Below are positions 29,105-42,214 of a stretch of DNA of 64,000 nucleotides, piece by piece. Below the pieces are notes generated by a model, which was given only the letters and a program-made list of their open reading frames with translations, did not search any database and was not told where the DNA came from. Source of the stretch: Tomocerus qinae. Lineage: Eukaryota > Arthropoda > Collembola > Entomobryomorpha > Tomoceridae. Position numbers and translations under genes: made by a program. The DNA lies in assembly GCA_020055645.1 (NCBI GenBank), contig CM034547.1, positions 37,799,909-37,863,908 on the forward strand. Direction: 5' to 3'. The first letter of the stretch is position 1. Each line of letters begins with the position of its first letter.

Positions 29105-32100
29105 AACATTGTTGATATTTTAAAACAATCCCTCAAAAGGAAATTCCCAATTCTTAATTTGAAGTTCTATAGGAAATTATAATTTCTGAAAAATATTTAT
29201 TAAATTATTGTAGACTTATAATTTTGTTATTAATAGTATTAGTTTACTATAACGTTGATGTAACCATAAATGTAAATTTAGTGAGCGAACAGCGAATGGT
29301 GCACGCTACGTTGTAGGTTAGGTAATTAAATAGTACACCCGCCCGACTAATTATTTTGTTAATGTTTTATGCGGTCTCGCGATACAATACGACAGTGACA
29401 CTGAACTGTGAAATAATGGCATTATTGCTAGTAAATAAAACCATCATAGTACTTCCAGGAAAATGACACTGATTGTGTTAGATTGGAACGTGAATGTTAT
29501 TTATACAACCATAAAAACTATTCATTTGCCAAGTTTCTAGTAGGTAGTTTAGTATAGTTTATTAACTTCGCAGTTGGACAATGATAGAATTTACAATTGT
29601 TTGAATGTTGAAAAAGTCAAAAAATGATTATGGCTTGATTAAATCGAATTTCCAAGAGAGAATATAGATTTCCTTTTCAAAACAACATTTTAACTTTTAT
29701 TTGACAATAGTAATTTTGCTGTGACATGTGCAATTTGTGTGAAAGTTAATCCATCCATTATATAATAGTAGTGTATTTTAATAATATATTGTTACTTACA
29801 TCTCATTCTGGGCGAATGATAAATATGAGCATTTGGCCCCATGAACAACAGCAAATACATCTACATCTGCATATTACTTGTCACGAATATTTTAGAATTA
29901 TTTAAGACAAATACACTGAAAAAATTCAGTTTTATTTCTCGTAATTCTATTTTTTCCCAAACCCCAAAACTGCCTTTTTTCAAAGACACAAAAAGAAACC
30001 ATAGTCATTTCGTTTTACAGAACTATGATGGTATGATGCAAGTATCATGATTTCATTGCATCTGCTGGTATTACTGTTTAATGTTTTTAATCATAAAAAG
30101 GAAAAAAGTCAATATTTTTTCGTTCAATTCTAATTAGTTAATATGGCATGCAACAGTTAAACCAATTTTGTAAAAATTTTCGGTTTTAATTTAATACGAA
30201 ATTAATATTTATTGAAGAAATTGTGAGTTTTTGTAAATTCCACAATAATCTTTCCCTAATGCGGTCCCTTAATAACTTTAGTTGAACTTCATGGTTAATT
30301 TTTTAGCCATTTTAGCCACTGGCCAAATATTTTATCCAGCCATTTTGACCGCAACCATTATATAAATACATACCGTACATATTATTATTTCAATTTACCA
30401 GACAGTACGATATATCAGTCACTGCAGTGGCTTTGAATGGTCGAAACCAGCAAGTAATTTTCTGCCAATTCTACCACTTTGCATTTTTACGTAAACTATG
30501 TAGATAAGTGAATAATAAAAGACGAAACAGATATTCAAGTAACTACAGCCATATAACCAAAGCAAGTACCTGATGCGCTGTACGTATAGCCGAAGTGCAT
30601 GCATTTTTAGTTATAGACAAGGTAAAAGAAGCTGAAACCAAGAGAATCCAGTGATTTTCCAGTTCATGAAAATAGAGTCCATTGAAATGTGCAAAGTTCT
30701 CATGTTTGCAGAGAGTTTGCTCGCATAGCATGCCCTCCCCAACATTTGGTAGTGCCCTGGGGTCATTTCCTGTTACTGTTTGCTTATTTCGTACAATTCG
30801 TATTGGTACAGCTGAGAGAAGAGGTTGGTTGAGATATGGTTCGGTTTAGATAGAATTAGAATGTTGTTGGCTCGACTCGACTCGATTCAGTTCAGTCGAT
30901 TTTTACATTTGCCTTCCTCTGAAAGTTCTTTCTCAGGCTCACTCAGATACATACATCGTTACACATAGTTACATCGCATAGCACACAAATAAGTGCAGCG
31001 CAGCAGATTGCAGTACTAAATTGCATTTAAGTTCATTTCTTATTAGTCTTTTCTAATGTTACAAAGACACAACTGCCACAAACTGTGACCTATTTGTCTG
31101 CAGGAAATTCATATTTTTTGACCTGAGTTTGTACTGTATTCTGTCTGCCTGGACTAAAATTGAGTTGGGTGTGACGAGTCTGTGATGGACTAATGTTAAA
31201 GGGTATAACGAATTTTCTGATGGTCAATTTCTCCCATCTTTAGCTTTCCATTCTGTTCATGTTAATGTGACTGGCACAAATATTAAATCAAAGGTAAGGC
31301 ACATCAGTTTACTGTTTCTAGGTCTTGGCAAATTTTGAAAATAATTAAATCTACATGTGATAATGAAAATATTATAAATTAATACAAATTATATGAATTG
31401 TTGGACTGTTGGACTTATTAACCTAATTCAGTCCAGCAAGTATATCTAACATGTGCCATGAATAGATATTAGTCTATTTTATCCTCTGTTAAAAAATAAA
31501 TTTAAATTCATGGTTTTCATAATTTTACCTGCTACCTACCTATATTAAAAAATTGTGTTATTGTGTTGTACTATTTATACCTATATTAATGTTATAATAA
31601 ATTACTGGAATAATTTTACGAAATACTACCTATAATATTTTATGATTTAGTTAAATACCCTAGGCAGAGTATCATAGCATTTATGGTTCACAACATTCAT
31701 GAAATCAGGATCTCATAAATGATGTGCTCTTTCATGCAAGATGTAATTAACTGACCTCTGAGCAAATAGTATCAATGATGATAGGAAGAAGATGTTAGTT
31801 GGGCTAGGATAGAATTCTCGTGTTTATAGGTAGATATTTTAATGTGGTAAGTGCAAGATGTCCAAAATTTAATGGCGCACGTGTCAAGGGCTGTGCTTGT
31901 AGTAGATGGGTTCATTGCACATTTGCTGGTGCTGGGATGTGGGATTTTGGGATGTGGTAGTAGTGGATGACAGCGACAGCTGATGTTTTGTTCTTATGTC
32001 GTACCCTGGAAGAACTTCTACTTTCTACAAGTTCTCTTTAGTTCTCCTCTCCTCTACCTCTCTATACATACGTAATGCGATAATAACACCAACCATATTA

Positions 32101-33291
32101 TACTCGGATAGCCCAGTCATTGTACTACATACTATGTAGTACACGTAACGAAGGTTTGTGTATGTATGGCTGACAGATGAGAACATTCGATTCCTCTGGA
32201 GCTAGTACATATGGATGTTATTGCATATAGACCTAGGTACATTTATTTTACACTCGCACCACTCTGCTACACATATAAGTACGAGTAGGAACATTAACTA
32301 TAGAAAATGATTAAAATACATAAACGAACCCTAATGGTCTAGTGACAATTTTTTAACTTTTTTGTACTGCTACACATACTTGAAGCTGGTGAGTGTTGAA
32401 ATTTTCCAGTAATTCTTCTATTATGTAACATAAAAGTCATTTGGAAAAGTAACAAAATATTTGAGAAGTGCGTAGGAACTATATATAGAAACAGAACCAT
32501 GTATAATATAATCGATATCGCCTAACCTAGAGTAAGTATTATATTATCTGTATATAGAGTAAAGTGATAGGTTGATGAGCCCGATAATGTTATTCGTTTT
32601 TGTATACAAACAAACTACGTCTGTCCTAGAATGACTTTACTGGTAGAAGAATAGAAAGTACTTCAAACTGTATCTATACTGCAATAATGGACAATTTAGT
32701 TAGACATTTTGTGCCAATAATAAAACTGTATCGTAGGTTATAGATAAATTCTTACTACGTTTAGGAATTGAGTCAAAAGACAAAGTGAAAGTGGGAAGGA
32801 AAAATGAAACGAGTGACGAAACTTGGCAACTTAAAGTGATTTTAGGCTATTCTAGGTAGTATCATTCTAAGTCCCACAAAAGGGCTGCTATTTACATTAA
32901 GTAAGTACATCAAGTTTTGTATGTTTGTGCTAATAATTTATGTTTTGTTGAATCTAGGTCACACCCACCCAAATCATTAGGCAAGCTGTTCTGTTATCTG
33001 ATGGTGCTTCGCTAGGAACGATCGATCTCTAAAACTCCGATGAACTGAACCATTCACGTTTGTATTCAAGTATATAACTTACAGAGTTATAACAGTTGAC
33101 TGATTTCGTACATTTCGAACAAGTTTGAAGACATCCTCAGTATCATCGTGAAAATCAGCAAAAGCAATAGAGGTACACATTTGCGAAACGTCTTTAAAAT
33201 TCTTATGTGCATAGAATTGTTATGAAGCGTCAGATGGCTAATCTTCTGTATTTATAATTGCAGGGCCAACTAAAATACAACGTGGATCGAA
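29105..33291. other. Intergenic and 5'-untranslated region
   Basis: Between the divergently transcribed NIPP1 and pyroglutamyl-peptidase genes. I see no coding exon. A likely 5'-UTR intron of the downstream gene ends at the acceptor TTGCAG (33258-33263), with a possible non-coding exon ending in a GTACAC donor near 33172. Promoters for both genes should lie here, but I cannot place them. Confidence 0.4.
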
Positions 33292-34259
33292 ATGAGGGAA
33301 GAGGCTCAAGAAAGTTTGCAAGGTTAGCCCGTAGTAAACTTGAGAGCTACAAAGTACAAATGAATAGAAAAATTGATATCTTGATTTTTGTGAATTTAGA
33401 TATAGCTAGGTATTTGGAACGCCGTGTGAGTGGAGATTTGAATTCAGAGGGTGGGATCAGTATCTTACTGACGGGATTCGGCCCTTTTCATTATCATGTG
33501 GTAAATTCCAGTTGGGAGGCTGTGCGGTTGATTCCAGAACGAATTGGGATTTCACTGCCCCCAAACATAAACCCGAATACGCCTATAAAAATTGTTGCTT
33601 ATGAAATACCTGTTGTGTACAATATTGTTACCGACGGTGTGCCAAAACTGTGGGAAAAACATCAGCCAGATGTACATCTCTTTACTATACATTTATCTAT
33701 GATATTTAAATTTTGTCAAAGATAATTAACGACGGATTTGGATTTAGTTGGTTATTCACGTCGGAGTGTCCGGAGTAGCAAAAGCGATCATAGTTGAACA
33801 ATATGCCCATAACTGCGGCTATTGTTCTCCAGACATCACTGACAACATTCCAGTGGGGAATGTTTGTGTCGGAGAGGGAAGTGACATGCTTGAATCTGGA
33901 TTCGATATGAGAAACTTGGCTACAAAAGTTAATTCCATTAATTGCGGCTTTCACGCAGAAGTGTCTTACGACCCAGGAAGGTTTGTAGATCTAGTTCTTC
34001 AAATACATTTAAGAATATATACGCGGATAATTAATGGTTGCTTTCTATTTGAAGGTATCTTTGCGACTTTACGTACTACAAATCTTTGAGTATCAACAAA
34101 GACAAGACAGCATTTATTCATGTACCCCCTTTGGGGAAGCCATGGGATGCGGAAGACTTGGCCCGTGCCATCAGTGTATGTGCTACGGAATTACTGCGAC
34201 AGCTCCAAGATGCTAATGTGCTGACAATCAATCAAAAATTCAAAACAAGTCAACTTTGA
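33292..34259 (+). CDS. PGPEP1: Pyroglutamyl-peptidase I
   Basis: Cytosolic cysteine peptidase (family C15) that removes N-terminal pyroglutamate from peptides. Four exons, join(33292-33322, 33400-33671, 33748-33980, 34055-34259), give 246 aa with three GT-AG introns of 74-77 bp. The fold signature LLTGFGPF starts at residue 33; YEIPV, LWEKHQPD and VIHVGVSG follow. All three catalytic residues expected from human PGPEP1 are present: Glu118 (in VEQYAHNCGY), Cys182 (in YLCDFTYY) and His201 (in FIHVPPLGKPWD). The first coding exon (MREEAQESLQ) and its 77-bp intron add about 25 residues before the conserved core relative to vertebrates. I chose this start because the splice is in frame and the extra segment is a plausible helix. 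An alternative is Met at 33360 without that intron. Confidence 0.93.
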
Positions 34260-36613
34260 CTTGTCTAGCACGTAAATGCTCAGGAATTTTTAAGTGAGAT
34301 CCAACAAACCTTTGCAATACGACTAATACACTCTCGGAACGGAAGATGATATAAAAACAACGCAGCGAAGAGAAATGACACAATGTTCATTGGAGGATAT
34401 CTTCGTATATCAAGTTGGACTACGTTCTGATAACAGACAACTAATAAATAGTACTTTCTTCGATAATGAATATGAAATAATGCACTTTGAGGTACTTTTA
34501 ATAATATTTGGTAGCTCTAATGTATTAGAACGTTAACGTATGCCAGGAGTTGATCCATTTTTAGTCAGTAATAATCGTTTCAGAAATGATATTGATTTAA
34601 ATTACTACTTATGTTATTTGAGGATTCGCAAATATGTTTACTCTATCTATTCATCAAAAGTGTTTAATATTTAGTATTCATCATGTCTTGTCTATGTATC
34701 AATTTATCAAAGACCTGTCTCAAAACCAAAGTTTTAATAGGTGGCTATTGCAATAACTCCATAATTCCTGTCAAAATGTCTAAAACAGTGGCAAATGGTG
34801 AGATGGTCACATGAATAGAAGATAATTATGAAGACGATAGTCTACTAACGAATCATTACAATGCTAATTAGTATTTACTTGACCATCACCATTTTCTCAA
34901 TTGTTTGTAATTGTTCTCATTTTCATATTTGGGTTGTTGATTGTTTGGAAGGATGCAACTTATCCGATAAGTGTGCAGTGTCTTAAACATTTTGATATTA
35001 TTTTAGTATTAATACATAATTGTCTAATCTGTGCGAATTGAATTTAACCATAGAATATTATGTATGTAGTTGGTCATTGGCTATAATCCGCCGATGTGTG
35101 CAACATGAGGTAACTTACAATTAAGTGCTAGATGGGTAATAATTATAACATAGTTTAACGTACTTTGCATCACGGAGCCAGATTGTAAAATAGAAATCTC
35201 CCAGTGTAATCCTATAATTTAATAGCAATGTAGTAATACATTACAGTTATATCGGTGCATAATACTGGTTTACTTACCATCATTAGTTTTCCAACATTAG
35301 CGTTATTGTTTTAGTAATATTATTTTCCATGTTTGTATTTGATTCTCATCTAATTCTGTAATGTTTTGTAATTTTGAGTATCTACTTTTGCTTATAATTA
35401 TAACAAAATAATTCCTCAAATTAACACTGTTAGTATATCTGAGTTCAATCAACTGGAAAGTTCAGCCTACTTTTGTTAAGCAGACTTGATTCTAAGATGA
35501 CAGACAAAATCCCGAATATACGTATTGGAACAAGTAATTTGAACCTTGATTGATTAGGTGTTTGAGCCTGAAAATGTAAATTGTAATTTTTTTTCAACTC
35601 TGCGAGTAGACACATTAAAGGCAGGTGAACTTAGGATGCAGAGGGTAATCATATTATTTAGTTAGGCCAGCTTTTACAACCTATAGTTGTGCTAATTGTA
35701 ATTGGGTGAGACAGTAAATTGTAATCCATGCGTAGAATACTGAAATGCGTAGTACTGTGTAAAAAGATGTACAGATGAACAGTTTGTGGTGTTGGGAGTT
35801 GGGATACCAGTCGACAGTTGAAATCCTTTTCCCAAATAGATTTAGAGTGTAATCTTGTGCCTAGTGATTAGTTATAGTAGTGAGTAGTGTTTATTATGAT
35901 TCAGGTTATTCAGTTACTGTTGTGTTAAGTATGTAAATAGGATTTTTGGTTTATAGGATAGATGTGTCTTTGTACTAAAAATCCATCGTTACTGATCAAT
36001 AATAATAATAGTAGACTTGTACAAATGAAGCCACTTTTGATTAGGAGTAATCATCAGGTCCATAACTATAGACTGTAGTCACCACGATTCGCAGACGATG
36101 CACTCACGAACACAAAATGTTCAAGTGCACCGATGAACTTATATATGCAATTATTGAAGCCTATCAATCCAATAATAATAATGGTGCAGAAAATGACATT
36201 TGCAAATTAGATGCACAACAATAATGTAACTACATGATGATAAGAGTTAATAGTTCAAGTTATACGTACTTATAACTAATGAGTATTCGAATGCTCTTAC
36301 AACTAGAGAATTGAGTAGCTTTGGCATACAATTAAGTTAACTTATTAAATAAAGTGACTGTGATTCCAAAAATAACCTATGCAACATTTATTTCGCATCT
36401 TCATTAATGTTATTAAAGATATAAACTCTTAGAAAATTCCTTATTACAAACTATTTGCATATACGTTTCTGAACTAACCTTGACAAACATATTAATATTT
36501 ATTTTAATTTGTATTTTTAATTAAATCCATGGTGGGATAAATGCATCTTTTAAGGCACTTGCTTACTGCATTTTATCATTGAATATATATTATGCAGTTA
36601 GTACTCGGAGATT
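34260..36613. other. Intergenic, no feature seen
   Basis: About 2.3 kb of AT-rich DNA between two convergent genes, containing the 3' UTRs. No coding frame with family features, no tandem array and no RNA gene was seen. Confidence 0.4.
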
Positions 36614-39600
36614 TTAGATCGCTTCCTCCTGGGGGTCAGTTCGCTCAGCCTCAGAAGATTCATCATTTTCAGTATCAACATCGACTGGTTCTTCCAACAT
36701 TTCTTCCCCTTCGACTGGTTCTTCCAACATTTCTTCCACTTCGACTGGTTCTTCCAACACTTCTTCCCCTTCGACTGGCTCTTCCAACATTTCTTCCCCT
36801 TCGATTGGTTCTTCCAACCTTTCTTCCACTTCGATTGGCTCTTCCAACATTTCTTCCCCTTCGATTGGTTCTTCCAACCTTTCTTCCACTTCGATTGGTT
36901 CTTCCAACATTTCTTCCACTTCGACTGGTTCTTCCAACGTTTCTTCCCCTTCGACTGGTTCTTCCAACGTTTCTTCCCCTTCGACTGGTTCTTCCAACGT
37001 ATCTTCCCCTTCGACTGGTTCTTCCAACGTTTCTTCCCCTTCGACTGGTTCTTCCAACGTATCTTCCCCTTCGACTGGTTCTTCCAACGTATCTTCCCCT
37101 TCGACTGGTTCTTCCAACGTTTCTTCCCCTTCGACTGGTTCTTCCAACGTATCTTCCCCTTCGACTGGTTCTTCCAACATTTCTTCCCCTTCGACTGGTT
37201 CTTCCAACGTATCTTCCCCTTCGACTGGTTCTTCCAACGTATCTTCCCCTTCGTCTGGTTCTTCCAACATTTCTTCCCCTTCGATTGGTACTTCCAACCC
37301 TTCTTCCTCTTCGACTGGTTCTTCCAACGTTTCTTCCCCTTCGACTGCTTCTTCCAACCTTTCTTCCACTTCCTCTGGTTCTTCCAAACTTTCTTCGACT
37401 TCGTCTGGTTCTTCCAAACTTTCTTCGACTTCGTCTGGTTCTTCCAACCTTTCTTCCACTTCGTATGGTTCTTCCAAACTTTCTTCCACTTCGTCTGGTT
37501 CTTCCAACGTTTCTTCCTCTTCGAGTGATTCTTCCAACATTTCTTCCACTTCGACTGATTGTGGGACATTATCATCGTCCTCAACAGTGTCGGTTTCCAT
37601 TTCTTCCTTTACTTCTGTATTTTCTACATCTAAGTTTTCAGCTTCAGATGGTATTTCTAAATCATTGTCACTAACGTCACTAAGCTCTTTCTCTTCAAGT
37701 TCTGAATTAGAAATACATTCTTGTTTGACATCCTCGCATGTTTCTGTATCTGTTAGTAATTCATACTCAATTTCCTCGGACGCCTTTTCCTTATCGTCAA
37801 CAACTTCCGTAGCTGGTTCAACAAGAGGTTCAGAAATTTTAGGTGTCAGTTTAACCACTTCGACAAGCGGTTCCCCTAGTCTTTGGTACACAGTTCCGGG
37901 AAGGGGCTGAAAGTAGCTTGACTCACGTCCATACCAGTAATCTAACGGACAGTGCATTACAAAGTTGACATATTCAAACTTCCGGTTATGTACTGGAAAA
38001 TCGTCTCCTGTACCAAAAGTAAATAGATATTTATTAGTCAGAGCTCATCCTGAAATTCTTGTTGTATATTATTACAGTTACAGCGTTAGCGTGCAAATAA
38101 TACGCAGTAAATTGAAATAAAAACCACAACATCGATGGCTTTGGAAATGTCGATTTGCAGGACAAACTTTTGTATATTTGGACTAGTTTAACTTTACTAA
38201 AAGAGTTTTCCATCATAATCCTCTCACATTCTTCTCCGCGAATGACTATGCAAATCTTCATACAGTATATTACTAAAGCGAAAGACAGTCCAAATCAATT
38301 CTTACGGATGTCAAAGTTGATTGGATTGAATGGCCCATTTGTCCCCTTTTTGGGTGTCAGCCAAAATAATCCGCAAATAGCTTCATAATTCCAATCTCTT
38401 GCAATATGACGTATTTGACAATAGTATGGTCTCTCATCTTTTCCTAGTATATAAACAATGTCCCCTTCTTGAAAATAGACTCCTTTGTAAACGATTGAGC
38501 TCATGAATGTCAAGTAGGGAATACTGTCCACACCTCTGGTAGGCTAGTCATTCAAAGAATCAAAAGGTTAGCAACTCTTTCTTTAGGTAACTCCATATAA
38601 AACTTTCACCGACCTTTCACCAGTATTTTCACATTTCGCCATAATTAGACAATGAGAAATGCAAACGAAATGGTGTGGTGAAAGGTTTTCATGGGCAATT
38701 TGGGTTAGAAAAGAGAAAGTAATGATTTAATCTGCTATATGCATGCATACATAGAGATGAACGAAAATTGGAAAGTATCGATAGGTAAACTTACTTTCGA
38801 AGAACCTCTTTTAAAAACAATTGTGCGCCGGCTTCGGCCTTTTGGAACAAATGGCTTGATATATGGTTTTCTATTTCGTCGCTCCGCCCTCTCTCTATCT
38901 CTGTCACTTATGGCTTCCATACGCTTTTTAGTCACCAGTTCCATAGCGGCGGCCGCTGCAGCTCGAACCCGTTTCCCACCCAAGCATTCTTCAATATCAG
39001 AAGTGCCGTCAACATCTGACTCGTCCTGTTCAGTCTTTAACTCTACATAAGATCCGTTATCCTCGCTGTCCCCATCTCCCCCGCTCCCCTTACTTAAACT
39101 GGGACTGGATCTATACATGCGTCTTTTATTGTACGAATGTGTGTAACTTCCAGCATCAGAAGATGCTTCTGATTCTGAATCGACATTTATTTCTACACCT
39201 TGTCCAACTACCGACGGCAACCTAGGTGCTGAAAGTTTTTCTAAACTGACGATGCATTTCTGAGGGCGGCCTCTTTTGGGGGCTTGGTTATGAATAGTTT
39301 TGCTCTTGCCTGGATCTTCTTTACTACCTGCTGCAGGTTTTTTTAATCTTTTAGAACGTCTTTTGCCAATTGAAGGCATGCGTGTTCTGGAAGCAACAGA
39401 CCCTCGACGGTTTATTGACGAAACACTTGGTTTTGAAGAAGGCCCTCTCGTACCAAGCACACTCATAATTTCTTCGTCGTCAGATTCATCGTCGCTTAGA
39501 TTTCCAAGCTGTCCTAGTGATGGAAGAATTGCCAGTGATCGCGAACTATTTGAATTTGATTTGACGCTCTCCGCCCGTTCACAGTCAGGTACTTGAACAC

Positions 39601-39745
39601 ATTTTGGGAACTTAGTGTCATTTTCTTCCGAGTCGTATTGGTAATCTTCCTCTTTTATCAAAATCTTTTCCACTTTTAGCTTAGGTTTTGGTGGTCTTCC
39701 TCGTTTCACTGGCAATCGCTCCACGGTATCGTCTCTAGATTCCAT
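36614..39745 (-). CDS. GATAD1-like chromatin protein with acidic repeat tail
   Basis: Three exons, complement(36614-38007, 38306-38543, 38795-39745), give 860 aa. Residues 14-20 (KRGRPPK) and about 155-161 (KRGRPQK) are AT-hooks in a basic, Ser-rich, probably nuclear N-terminal half. Across exons 1-3 lies the conserved C-terminal module of GATAD1: RSRRTIVFK, IVYKGVYFQEGDIVYIL, YYCQIRHI, FWLTPKK, then DDFPVHNRKFEYVNFVMHC and LDYWYGRESSYFQPLPG. Both splice junctions are GT-AG and keep this module in frame. GATAD1 is known as a reader-associated subunit of H3K4me3-linked complexes. Unlike vertebrate GATAD1, no GATA-type CxxC zinc finger is visible, although the frame stays open upstream of the chosen Met to an acceptor near 39781, so an extra 5' exon is possible. 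The C-terminal 300 residues are Glu-rich decapeptide repeats. Confidence 0.8.
36675..37565 (-). repeat. 30-bp coding minisatellite, about 29 copies
   Basis: Tandem 30-bp units inside the last exon of the GATAD1-like gene encode decapeptides of the form EEPVEGEETL (minus strand). Central copies (36920-37240) are almost identical; the 5'-coding-end copies (37360-37560) are diverged (VEESLEEPDE). The period is a multiple of three, so copy-number changes keep the frame. The product is a strongly acidic tail that is likely coiled or disordered. Confidence 0.95.
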
Positions 39746-42214
39746 TTCTGTATTCCGACCCAACCGATTATAAGGACTCTAAAAAGGACCCTAAAATTAA
39801 AACAGTCTATTAGTCTTTGTATTAAACTTTTTCGTATAAACCATATGCAAAGTAACTAGTTCAAAGTTGCTCAGTATTCTCCTAGCTAATTTACAGTGCA
39901 AAACAGCTAAAACGTTTAAAAGGCAAAAATGCCCCTTAGAAAAGCTTATAGAATTTTTTTTGGCAATAGACAATTATTATTAGGTTGAGGGCTTCAATTT
40001 TTGTTAGATACCTCTTAGATAGAATTCTAACTGATCAACGAAAAGTGAGAGCATTTGTGGTTTGTCCAGAGAAAGTATGGAAAGAAAATAAGTCCACTCC
40101 ACACTTACTGTAAGTGTATATATAAGGCAAGTCTTTCAAAGTCATAATGTCATATATAAGACAATCAATTAAAGTTAAAAAAGGAAATTCTATCCTGAGA
40201 AAGGAAAGCTGTAACTAAGCTAGGCTCCCAATACTGCTATGAATTGCGACGATTGAGACAACAGAATCTTGTATCTATATACTTGTAACTGTGTATAATA
40301 AATTTCTATGTCTATTTCTTCGTACGATGTTATTGTTAGCCCAGGCCCAGGATGGAGTTTATAATTGTTTATTATTATGTAATATATTATGCACTTCTGT
40401 ATTCCATTGCAACGAGACCGCCCGTCCCCAGAAGGTGTTTATAAATAGATATAGAACAAAGGTTTTATTGCACAATCATCCTTGAAACGCAGAAACAAAC
40501 AAACAGGTCCTTTAAGATGTATATGTAAGATATCTTAACGTATAATATCTAAGCAAATTAAATGCTTAAAATTCATAAGATTGCATAGACCATAATAGGG
40601 ACGTGAAATTATATTATCAAAGATCTTACTTTTGCTTGATGGAGGTTGGGCTGATGTCTTAAATACTGCTTTGCATAGTATAGTTATAGTTGAAAATTTC
40701 AGTTAAATTAATTTTAAAGAAATGCTTAAAATACAGTGTGCCCAAATTCAATAAGGACTGAATTATCCAAAAGTTCATTCTTAGCACCAAATTCTATTTC
40801 CAATTCCCTCTCATCAAGATATTCATTGGGGTAGATGCAGAATATAGTACACATATAGCATAAGAGGAGCTTTTTTACTGTTCACGTTCACAGTGAAGTT
40901 TTAGTGAGAGTCAGTTCCACAATACGGCTCCAGAATTTCTCTCCACAAAACAGACAACAGACATACTTATAAAATAATATTTGAAAATGAAAGAATTCCA
41001 AACCACTTTTGCAATGTACTCCTAGATCAAAAGCTCATATTTTTACACAATTTCTTTACGTTCATAAATTTCTTATGTTATGAGCATATTCTAATTTCCA
41101 TAAGAGAAATAGATATCTTAGATAAAATAAATTAACCTATTATAGTAAGATACTCAACTTAAACATTTATTCATTCACTCTAGTAATGCCAATTTGCAAA
41201 ACCCTTGCTAATAACTATATAATAAATAGCTTCTAATTTGCATTAATTATTAGAAGAAAAAAATAATTCAAAGTCAATAAATGTTGATTCGGTGTGCCCC
41301 GATAGTTAGTTATTATATTATCTTGGCTTTTTGCATATTTATCCCCTATATTTCAAAATCCTGACAAAGCAGAAAACAATCATGAAATTAAGTTGGCTGA
41401 CTAGGAATAGGAAATCCTGATTAAGCAAAATTAAAAAGAGGGAAAAGTAGATGGTAAATTAATATATTTTTAATGCTCTGCTGAATCCATCATTCTTCAA
41501 ACTCATTTTGGCGAAATTGAAATTGTGATGATTGATGATGAATAATATGATGAGGATATCTATAATTAGTAATAAATAGTATAGCTGTTTGAAGTCTGAA
41601 GCATAAAATAATGTAATTTTACGGGTACATGTAGTGCAAGACAAATATGAACAATATAATGAACCCCAACATGAATTTAACTCATTAACAGGTGTTTCAT
41701 AGAAATGATAAGTAAGTCCTCCAAATGGTTAGGTTATTTATAATTGCTATTCACGTACTCAGCACAGTGCAGTGTATGGTGTAAACATTTACCACATCTT
41801 CACTCACAATCAGACAGATGTACACATCAGACTCCAAATATTTTCAATATCATGCCACCTAAAACTGTGATCTCAAAAATGCGATGACTGCAAAATGAAA
41901 CTTATCTTCATATGCGATAATAACATTGAAAAGCTTTTTAAAATTTGTTTTGCAGAATTTACTTAACATTAACTGCCTTTTTGTACTTATGCAGCAGTAT
42001 AAGTGCTATGTACATTTAATAGTTTGTAAATTAAGTATGCACATGCCCAAGCAACATTGCGTTGAAGTATATGAGTTGTTGAAAAGGTCATTATAGGACT
42101 TCCCAAATGATATTTGTATAGCACCCATGATTATGATTCCATTTGTCATTCTGTATTAAAATAAATTACAATTCTTTCTAGTTTACTTGCATTGCAACCA
42201 CCAACGGAGTCATA
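39746..42214. other. Intergenic, divergent flank
   Basis: About 2.5 kb between the minus-strand GATAD1-like gene and the plus-strand lipase. Sequence next to 39781 looks like a splice acceptor for the GATAD1-like gene (TTTTTTAG), implying at least one 5' exon in this stretch that I could not identify. No other gene seen. Confidence 0.35.

Noticed and set aside
28616-29136. Separate small minus-strand ORFs around the NIPP1 FHA region
   Set aside because: These are single exons of NIPP1 reading into introns; the spliced model explains them.
36592-37674. Long Leu/Pro/Arg-rich plus-strand frame and a Lys/Trp-rich minus frame across the 30-bp minisatellite
   Set aside because: The repeat period is a multiple of three, so all frames without a stop in one unit stay open. 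Only the acidic minus frame joins in phase to the GATAD1-like exons.
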